The translations under genes and the position numbers were made by a program. The notes beneath the pieces are model-generated. The model did not search any database, was not told where the DNA came from, and saw only the letters and a program-made list of their open reading frames with translations. Shown here one piece after another: positions 57,001 through 64,000 of a DNA stretch of 64,000 bases. The first letter of the stretch is position 1. Each line of letters opens with the position of its first letter. This stretch comes from Beroe forskalii (taxonomy: Eukaryota; Ctenophora; Nuda; Beroida; Beroidae). The stretch lies in assembly GCA_011033025.1 (NCBI GenBank), contig WFMF01000001.1:611755-675754 (forward strand), given 5' to 3'.

Positions 57001-60000
57001 TTTCCAATCAAGCGTACTGTCAACTAAGATTCCAAGGTCCTTCTCAGAGGTTACTTGAGGGAGGACAGCATCACCAAGTTTGTACTGATTCATCGGGTTC
57101 TTTTTACCCATGTGAAGTACTTTACATTTGTCATCTGCAACATTGAACGTGAGCTGCCATTTCTTCTGCCACTCAAACAGAGAATTTAGGTCTTGCTGTG
57201 ATTCATCAAAGCGGTCGGCTGCAAACAGAGACACGTAGCTTTTACTAATGCTTTCTGGAAGATCATTAATATAAATGATAAAAAGCAGCGGTCCAAGAAC
57301 TGATCCTTGAGGTACACCTGACGAGACACTGAACAAATTTGATAGACAGTCGCCTACTCGAACATTGAAACTTCTGTTTGAGAGAAAGTCTTTAATAACA
57401 TTCGCTGTCTTCCCAACTATGCCATATTTGTGAAGTTTCTTCACCAGCTTACCATGTGGTACAGAGTCAAAGGCTTTCATAAAATCGAGATACATAATGT
57501 CTACATTGGAACCACTATCTTTAATTTCATGTACTTTATCCATTGCATCTAATAAATTAGATAAACATGACTTGCCTGGTATGAATCCATGCTGGCTCTT
57601 GCTTATCAGAGGGTGAATATAATCCAGAACATGATTCCTAATAACTTTTTCAAACACTTTGGAGAGTACACATGTTAAGCTGATTGGACGATAATTCTTA
57701 ACATCACTCTTGCATCCTTTCTTATGTAATGCCGTCACACATGCAGTTTTCCATACCTTGGGCAATTCACCAGCGTCGTAGCATTTTTGAAACAGGGCTG
57801 TAACCGATTGAACAAAATTAACATCTTTGCTCAGGTTTTTAAGCAGCTTGGGATGAATCCCGTCTGGTCCCATCGATTTAGATTGATTAAGTGCCGACAA
57901 GATCTCCGCTACTTCCGTGCAAGATATTTCTAAATCTTGAATCGTATTAGTGTTAGTGCTGGGTATTGCATGATCTTCAACTCTACTATTCGAGTCGCTT
58001 TCCTTGGTGAAAGTGCTCTCAAAGAATTGGCCAAGTATGTTCGCTGTTTCTTGAGCACTTTGGCACTTTGACACGACTTTTAAAATCTTGAAACACTGCT
58101 TTGTGGACCAAATGGTTCTAATGGCGGTTTCCTTGGGCACGAAGTGCTGAAAACGATTCTGGGCTAAACTATTAGTGTTCCGTCTACGTTAATTATTAAA
58201 AGGCTGCGTTTCTTTTTAATTTCAATCCATCGCAAATGACCAAATATGTATATTCGAATGAGGATTTTAACCCTAAAACCTTCAGGAGAGTTCGAGGAAT
58301 TCGACAGGGCATCCTCAGAACGCAGTGAAGAAGGAGATGGGGTGGATTTCGTGAACACAAACGACATTATGACGCTGGACAACTCCTCCTCCTCCTCTCA
58401 GGTAGCTAAAACGACCGGTTATCTATCATTTCTCAATAAATCCGGTTACGGTTTTGGTTGGCTGAAAACGCCCGGTTAACCGGTATCTCGGTTTCGGTTC
58501 GGTTAACCGGTCGTTTCTCCTCTCAGGGAGGAATTAAGAGTCTTCCGATGATAATATGTCCGATGGACTGAGTTCGGAAAAGGATGGAGATATTGATTTC
58601 ATCATCCCACAGGAAGAGGACTTCTTCCAGGTAAGAAAGAATTTTGATTTAAAAAGTGCATAATTCATTGATTGACAAGTGCCAATTTCCGAATAAATCT
58701 GTATTTTCAAATGAATTTATCCCTAGGACATGATGAACGTTCTCCACAAATCGTTTCGTGGGTCAAAAGACAAGCAGCAAGACTCTGCGTCGTGCAAATC
58801 AGACTCAGGAGAACCGAACATGTCTGGTGAAGGGAGAAGCAATCCTAAGGAAAATGGAGTTGGTCCAGGTGAGGGCTTCCGTTTGGGATAAAAACTGTGA
58901 GATGAGAGCAAGCACCTGATGTAGTGAGAAAACAACTTTGGAACTAAATATGAAAGTTTTCTCAATTTGCAACTTAACAACACGCCATACCTTTTACTGC
59001 CTACACATATTATACTATTACTATTATAGCCACCCACTTGTATTTCAGATGACAACGAGGATAAATCCTTCGACTATGACCCACCCTCCACTGGGTATTG
59101 CAATGGATCCGTCTTTGAGAGACCAGGGACGGAGCAGGGACAATGGGAGGAGGAGGACAGTGTCTCCTCTCTTCCTTCAACCCCCAAACTTCTGCCCTGA
59201 TACCCCACCAATGCCACGGTAACCCTAATCCCTCCCCCTGAAGTACTCTAAGTACTGGAGTATTGATGGTCCAACACAAAGAAATATATTTTCCTTTATT
59301 TCTGATTTCTGGACTTTTGATTATTGTATTATAACCCACACTATCAACCTTGCATTCGAAATGGAACTTGAAATCAGGGATCAAAAATTTTGCATTTAAG
59401 ACTGTGGACTAATTAGGTATTAGTTAAAACACTTAACCACTTTAAACTTAAGGAAGTTGAACAATTCCTAGACATAGCCAATTCATACCGGAACTGACAA
59501 CCTAGCCAAGAGTTCAAAAATGCCCTAACTTCCTAACTAATTATACGACGCGTAAGAGAAATAGGCGGTTCAACGTCATCAACGCACTACATTGAGCTAT
59601 GATAATGACGTCATCCTATCCGCCTATTTCTCGTGCGCGGCGTATAAAAGCTGCATCCTGCTGCAGTTAAATTACATTTCCAATGCTATATTAGGCTACT
59701 TTATAACCTGAATCTACCCGTTCTAGAAGCTCTAGAGGAAGTGATTGTGCCTCGAGAGGATCTGATTACGAGGAAATCGATAATGTCGGAGTAGCAATCT
59801 CACCTGGTACTCCTCAAGGTTTTCAAATGAACAATAATTGAAGAATTGTTTTTGCAGAGAGTCAAAAAGTTAACCAAAAAGTTCCAAAAAGTTAACAACA
59901 ATTTCTATGAATCAGTAAAAAGAGTGGCGTGCCACACTTTTTCCTACATCAAACCCTCCCTTCTCAGAACCAGCTGCATCTCACTCCTCAAGCGGAAGCA

Positions 60001-61152
60001 CCTTCAGAAAACAATGAGTACGCAGACTTCGAGTGTGACCACCCGCCACCTAGACCACCACCCGGACACCTTAAGGTTATCTCAGAGTCCTGTCGCCATG
60101 AAAATGACCAATCAGCGGGCGAGTATACGGTCAACTAGTGCGCTGATTGGTCAATGTCAAATGGACCCGTAGGGTCTTGGTCATGAGATGGTTTTGTTAA
60201 TTTTGTGGAAATTTTGATTTTAGTTCGAATTCCGTTAAGATAGGAAAGGCGTAATAAAATGGGAATTACTAAGATTGTTTATCTTTGCAGGCAGCACTAC
60301 CCCATATAAACCACTCGTACGACAACACCTCTGGAGATAACCCAATCACAGACAAGTGGTTGCTGGAGAAGATCCTGAGTATTGAAATGAGCAGAAGGGG
60401 GAGGAGGAGGAGACAACCTACGATCCACCAGAAACAACCGAGACATCCATCCCACCCTCCCCACTCCCTCACCTGACATCCCCTCCCCTCCCCAACCTAA
60501 CATCTACTCCCCTTCCCCTGCACTCCCCCTGCACTCCCCTCCCGGCCCCCTCCCTCCACTCGACTCTCTCTTCCCTCCCCATCTCACCCCGCCCCTCCTC
60601 CCCTCTCCACGCTGGCGTACCTCCAGAGAAACAGACATCAGAGGGTTATTCCACTACAGTTCTCCTGCTTATCTACACTATCGGCCACTGTCTGTTACAG
60701 GTGATAAGGCAGTAAAATCATAATCTACTGTAACATTCCTCTACAATCATACGTCCATAACTCCATACTTATTATTGACCGATTACCATGCTTCTACTTT
60801 ACTTTCTATCTTATCATTGACCTATGACCATGCTTCTATTTTACTTTCTCATTTCGAACCTTCAACTTTTGAACTATATTCGTTCACTGTTACAAGTGAA
60901 ATAATTGTAAAACAAGCGATAATTTTCCAGGTACAATACCTGATCGTTCTCCTTTACAGCGCCCTGACAGCCCCTACCCCTACCCCTACCCCTAAAACCT
61001 CTCCAGAGCCAACCTTCCTAACTGAAGTCAGCTACACAGTCCACCTGGTTTACTACGTGATATCACCCTGGATAACCCTGGCCATTTGCAAGCCCGTGAG
61101 AGATGAGACTGTAAGGTCTTTGGGGGAGTTTAGGAAACGGATAAGTAGATAG
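54082..61152 (+). CDS. Orphan rhodopsin-like GPCR with a very long third intracellular loop (14 exons)
   Basis: Exons by eye: 54082-54241, 54483-54630, 54800-54966, 55177-55292, 55420-55526, 55751-55866, 58286-58401, 58541-58630, 58727-58868, 59049-59218, 59727-59806 (or to 59818), 59993-60075 (or from 59968), 60291-60700 and 60931-61152. Phases join correctly except for the shifts noted below. TM1 has GSILNLLVL; TM3 ends FGFYRLMSTIRPL in the DRY position; TM4 has VVPWMC; TM5 has MAVVPVACH then KKMKNKKK; TM6 is TTVLLLIYTIGHCLLQ onward; TM7 has YYVISPWITLAICKP. ECL2 has a Cys (GDCVLND). About 400 acidic, Ser- and Pro-rich residues lie between TM5 and TM6, including PPPRPPPG. Ligand unknown. 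Two single-base frame breaks occur, at C5 59181-59185 and G5 60397-60401, so it is either an assembly artefact or a decaying gene. Confidence 0.75.
54600..54715. repeat. Tandem triplication of the exon 2 splice donor
   Basis: The block TTTGGCTTTTACAGGTGACT is repeated, diverged, as TTTGCCTTTTAAAGGTGACT and partly as TTAGGCTTTTATAG, with a spacing of about 33 bp. Confidence 0.8.
55609..55736. repeat. 18-bp minisatellite next to the exon 6 acceptor
   Basis: About seven copies of AACCAGTGATTCATTT or variants, ending 14 bp before the acceptor TTCTACTTCCAG at 55750. Confidence 0.85.
55890..56054. mobile_element. MITE with AGGGATCGTTCACATATTAC ends
   Basis: Perfect-looking 27-bp terminal inverted repeats, starting AGGGATCGTTCACATATTAC and continuing GTAATCA. 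The element is 165 bp long, lies in GPCR intron 6 and starts 24 bp after exon 6. No coding capacity. The superfamily is not assigned. Confidence 0.85.
56119..58190 (-). mobile_element. CR1/L2-like non-LTR retrotransposon, 5'-truncated
   Basis: On the minus strand: an RT ORF, about 220 bp of 3' UTR, then an (ATT)n tail at 56119-56145. There is no endonuclease domain; the frame meets a stop near 58179, so the 5' half is missing. It is inserted antisense in intron 6 of the GPCR gene. Confidence 0.85.
56368..58140 (-). pseudogene. Reverse transcriptase fragment of a CR1/L2-like retrotransposon
   Basis: 590 codons, open upstream of 58140 for about 13 more codons, so no genuine start is present. 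RT landmarks: YRPISL (150-155), LDFMKAFD (218-225), SGVPQGSVLGPLLF (274-287) and the C-terminal region with RPHLEYCVQVWSPK. The catalytic FADD motif reads LFAADRF (305-311), and the segment that normally follows it is shortened, so polymerase activity is very unlikely. The apurinic endonuclease domain is absent. It copied RNA into DNA at the target site when intact. The long frame without stops suggests fairly recent insertion. Confidence 0.85.
59545..59642. repeat. Full palindromic element around a 43-bp module, GPCR intron 10
   Basis: Left arm GCGTAAGAGAAATAGGCGG, module 59571-59613 (boxes CAACGTCA and TGACGTCA, reverse orientation), right arm CCGCCTATTTCTCGTGCGCG. The arms are complementary. 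The clearest complete copy of the element. Confidence 0.9.
60090..60180. repeat. Inverted-repeat element, family C relic
   Basis: Contains GACCAATCAGCG and CGCTGATTGGTCAATGTCAA, with ATGGACCCGTAGGGT to the right. It starts about 15 bp after GPCR exon 12. Confidence 0.7.
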
Positions 61153-61716
61153 TACCTATATGTTGCGTGTGCTCTGCTCCAGATCTAGATTAACTTGGAA
61201 TAAATAATCGCAAAAATGCATTTGTCTTCATTAAGACACAATTTATATTCATGATAAGGACTCGCGGCAACCACTCATTCGTTCTAGAAATTAACGCTTG
61301 CGAACTTTGTTTTTTAAAATTGTTATCAGTTTTATCACCTTTGGATCTGTTGATCAATACATGTATAAGATTGCTTGACAAATTCTCTTGCTATGTAAAT
61401 AAAGGTAATTTGCTATTTTAGTTACAAAGACTTGTTTTCCTGGTGTAACAGGCATCCCATGTGGTTATATTGTGGTAGGTTGAATAATGAATACCACCTT
61501 TAAGCTGTAATTGGGGTCTGCTATGTTGCTATTATACGCTCAAATCATAACAGTTACACTTCATTCCTCCACATGTGGCTTCAGCCATAAGAGTATGTAG
61601 TAAACAGTTTTGTCCGGGTTTTTGCCAGGGCACCAAATTTATTCATTAACTAAACTTATACAAAACAAACAAATGTTAGAATGAACAATAAATTAATAAA
61701 ATAAGCAAATAAATAC
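61153..61716. other. 3' flank of the GPCR gene
   Basis: A candidate poly(A) signal AATAAA is at 61199-61204, just past the stop. No further coding sequence until the converging minus-strand gene. Confidence 0.4.
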
Positions 61717-61759
61717 CTGTGAGGGGTATGGTTGTTGTCGTTGTGAATGATATCTTGAG
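61717..61759 (-). CDS. Possible following exon of the 62.4-kb gene
   Basis: A 43-bp minus-strand segment joins in phase after the exon at 62322-62433 to give AQDIIHNDNNHTPHR. It is bounded by CAATAAAG| and CTCACAG|GTATTT. The acceptor is weak. Confidence 0.3.
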
Positions 61760-62321
61760 CTTTATTGAGGGTTCACGAATGGTTGATATCACATTGTGGA
61801 ATGCGGGTGATGAGTGTCTTGGGAATCACAATCAGCGCAGCAACACACACATATTTCAGCAGCATCAATCAGAACACATGCTATTGGCTAATCGTTCATT
61901 GATCCGACAGTTTATCACTGAACTGTTCATCAATGAGCAGTTAATCATTGGGCAGTTTATCAATGAGCAGTTTATCGATGTTTATGCGAGATCAGTTTGA
62001 AATCCTGTGTCATTAGGGATGATGAGTCAGGGCTCGTGCATCTAGTTACATGCCTCATCTGAAAGAATGATGAATCATAATTTCATTTTGTTGAATATCT
62101 GAATTGGTAATTTCTCATTTCTTGAGAAAGATCAAAATGTATATACGCAAGAAGAAACAATTTAAAAGGGGACATAATATCAGCATACATTATGCCATAA
62201 CATGATATAATCATTTCAGTGAAAGGCGTGGTTTGAATAATGAATTCCATGATGTGGGGGTTGGCACCCACTAAAAACTCAGATTTTTCTGTATCTATAA
62301 AGAAGAGAACAAGAGACCCAC

Positions 62322-62433
62322 CTATGAGAGCATTACACTTGACCAGGGAGTGTTGGGCTGCAATCCCAGACACGGAGATCCCAGCAGCTCCTGGCAGAGG
62401 CATAAGCTGAGACTTGTACAGGTCTTTACACAC
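62322..62433 (-). CDS. Internal exon of an unknown minus-strand gene
   Basis: Between TTATTGCAG| and CTCATAG|GTGGGT the frame encodes VCKDLYKSQLMPLPGAAGIS, then VSGIAAQHSLVKCNALI, leaving phase 1. Clean splice signals, balanced composition and CpG content support a real exon. The peptide looks like a conserved cytosolic protein, but I cannot name the family. The gene converges on the GPCR gene, and its upstream exons would lie beyond the satellite at 62757-64000. Confidence 0.6.
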
Positions 62434-62756
62434 CTGCAATAAGCTAATTAGTGGTGGATAATGAGACGTTTGGCAAGTCGCCAACTTGGCGATGATCAGT
62501 GCTGATCGGGGCCCTCAGCGCTGATTCAGGGCCAACTGTTCATCTGCCCAAGTGCATTTAAATCGATACGGATTAGGTATTTGATTGAGCTTTGAAAAGT
62601 CGGAACTTGTTAATGTTTTCGCAAAAGTAAAAAAAGAGGAACAAATTGTTACAAAATGAACTAAATGTTTTGAGCCAGGAATAGCTATTGGCTTTCATTT
62701 TCTAAAAAAATTCAAGAGATGTTATGAATGGTTGGTTTATGTGGGGTTTGACTGCT

Positions 62757-64000
62757 TCCACTCGTCAAGGAAGGCGTGGTAGAAGGGGCTGTTCATCACT
62801 CGTCAAGGAAGGCGTGATAGGAGGAGGAGGGGTTTTCACAGTTTTTCATCATCCCATAGTTTTTTCTTATTTACTGTGCCTTTTTTCTTGATTGGTCATC
62901 GCCCGTCAAGGTCGGCGTGGTAGGAGTAGGAGGGGCTGGTCATCAATCGTCAAGGAAGGCGTGGTAGGAGTAGGAGGGGCTGTTCATCACTCGTCAAGGA
63001 AGGCGTGGTAGGAGTAGGAGGGCTGGTCATCACTCGTCAAGGAATGCGTGGTAGGAGTAGGACGGGCTGCTCAGCACTCGTCAAGGAAGGCGTGGTAGGA
63101 GTACGAGGGGATGTTCATCACTCGTCAAGGAAGGCGTGGTAGGAGTAGGAGGGGCTGGTCATCACTCGTCAAGGAAGGCGTGGTAGGAGTAGGAGGGCTG
63201 GTCATCACTCGTCAAGGAAGGCGTGGTAGGAGTAGGACGGGCTGCTCATCACTCGTCAAGGAAGGCGTGGTAGGAATAGGAGGGGCTGTTCATCACTCGT
63301 CAAGGAAGGCGTGGTAGGAGTAGGAGGGCTGGTCATCACTCGTCAAGGAAGGTGTGGCAGGAGTAGGAGGGCTGGTCATCACTCGTGAAGAAAGGCGTAC
63401 TGATAGGAGTAGGAGGCGCTAGTCATCACTCGTCAAGGAAGGCGTGGTAGGAGTAAGAGGGGCTGGTCATCACTCGTCAAGGAAGGCGTGGTAGGAGTAG
63501 GAAAGGCTAGTCGTCGCTCGTTAAGGAAGGTGTGGTAGGAGTACTGAGAAGGAGGCACTGGTCACCACTGATCGTCAAGGAAGGCGTGGTAGGAGTAGAA
63601 GGGACTGGTCATCACTCGTCAAGGAAGGCGTAGTAGATGTAGGAGGGGCTGGTCATCACTCGTCAAGGAAGGTGTGGTAGGAGTAGGAGGGCTGGTCATC
63701 ACTCGTGAAGAAAGGCGTACTGGTAGGAGTAGGAGGCGCTAGTCATCACTCGTCAAGGAAGGCGTGGTAGGAGTAAGAGGAGCTGGTCATCACTCGTCAA
63801 GGAAGGCGTGGTAGGAGTAGGAAAGGCAAGTCGTCGCTCGTTAAGGAAGGTGTGGTAGGAGTACTGAGTAGGAGGCACTGGTCACCACTGATCGTCAAGG
63901 AAGGCGTGGTAGCAGTAGAAGGGACTGGTCATCACTCGTCAAGGAAGGCGTAGTAGGAGTAGGAGGGGCTGGTCATCACTCGTCAAGGAAGGCGTGGTAG
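62757..64000. repeat. 44-45-bp satellite, continues past the right edge
   Basis: About 27 copies with GTCATCACTCGTCAAGGAAG and GCGTGGTAGGAGTAGGAGG. A higher-order repeat of 320 bp is visible: variant units with GTGAAGAAAGGCGTACTG occur at about 63384 and 63704, each followed by the same series of variants. Confidence 0.95.

Noticed and set aside
58420-58520. GGTTAACCGG palindromes as a regulatory site
   Set aside because: Degenerate CGGTT-type local repeats in an intron just before exon 8; nothing points to a defined site.
60960-60995. (CCCCTA)n resembling a telomere repeat
   Set aside because: Only about four copies, lying in frame in the last GPCR exon as a Pro-Thr repeat.
63111-63317. 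68-codon frame of Arg/Gly repeats
   Set aside because: Product of the 44-45-bp satellite.

Overview
This is animal nuclear DNA, most likely from an invertebrate. The signs are short GT-AG introns with coding exons of 60-400 bp, a multi-exon rhodopsin-type GPCR, a THAP-domain DNA transposon of Kolobok type, a CR1/L2-like non-LTR retrotransposon, many small palindromic (MITE-like) elements and a very high density of minisatellites. A non-bilaterian animal (ctenophore, sponge or cnidarian) is possible, but I cannot name the species. No bacterial operons, rRNA, tRNA or CRISPR arrays were seen.

Layout. 0-24 kb is gene-poor: an Arg/Ser-rich coding exon at 255-652 (minus), a 511-bp tandem duplication, several minisatellites, a possible small secreted peptide near 15.6 kb and a CpG-rich coding exon at 19.57-19.81 kb (minus). 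23.8-28.0 kb is an apparently complete 4.2-kb Kolobok-like transposon with TTAA target duplications. It carries a THAP/DDE transposase on the minus strand and, divergently, a protein resembling the cytoplasmic tail domain of P2X7 receptors. 28-47 kb is mostly repeats, with an RS-like exon at 33.7-34.2 kb (minus). 47.1-49.8 kb is a six-coding-exon gene for a 209-residue secreted Cys-containing protein of unknown family. 54.1-61.2 kb is a 14-exon orphan GPCR gene. One of its introns holds a MITE and a 5'-truncated, probably dead retrotransposon in antisense. 61.7-62.4 kb holds exons of a convergent minus-strand gene. From 62.76 kb to the end of the window there is a 44-45-bp satellite.

Three patterns stand out. 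(1) The P2X7-tail-like ORF inside a THAP transposon gives a possible mobile source for that domain. (2) A module of two TGACGTCA-like palindromes set exactly 43 bp end to end occurs about 19 times in 64 kb, in both orientations, often inside a larger inverted repeat. (3) Minisatellites repeatedly start or stop at splice sites or stop codons of the two best gene models. Spliced models were built by eye from frame, phase and splice signals; no homology search was run.
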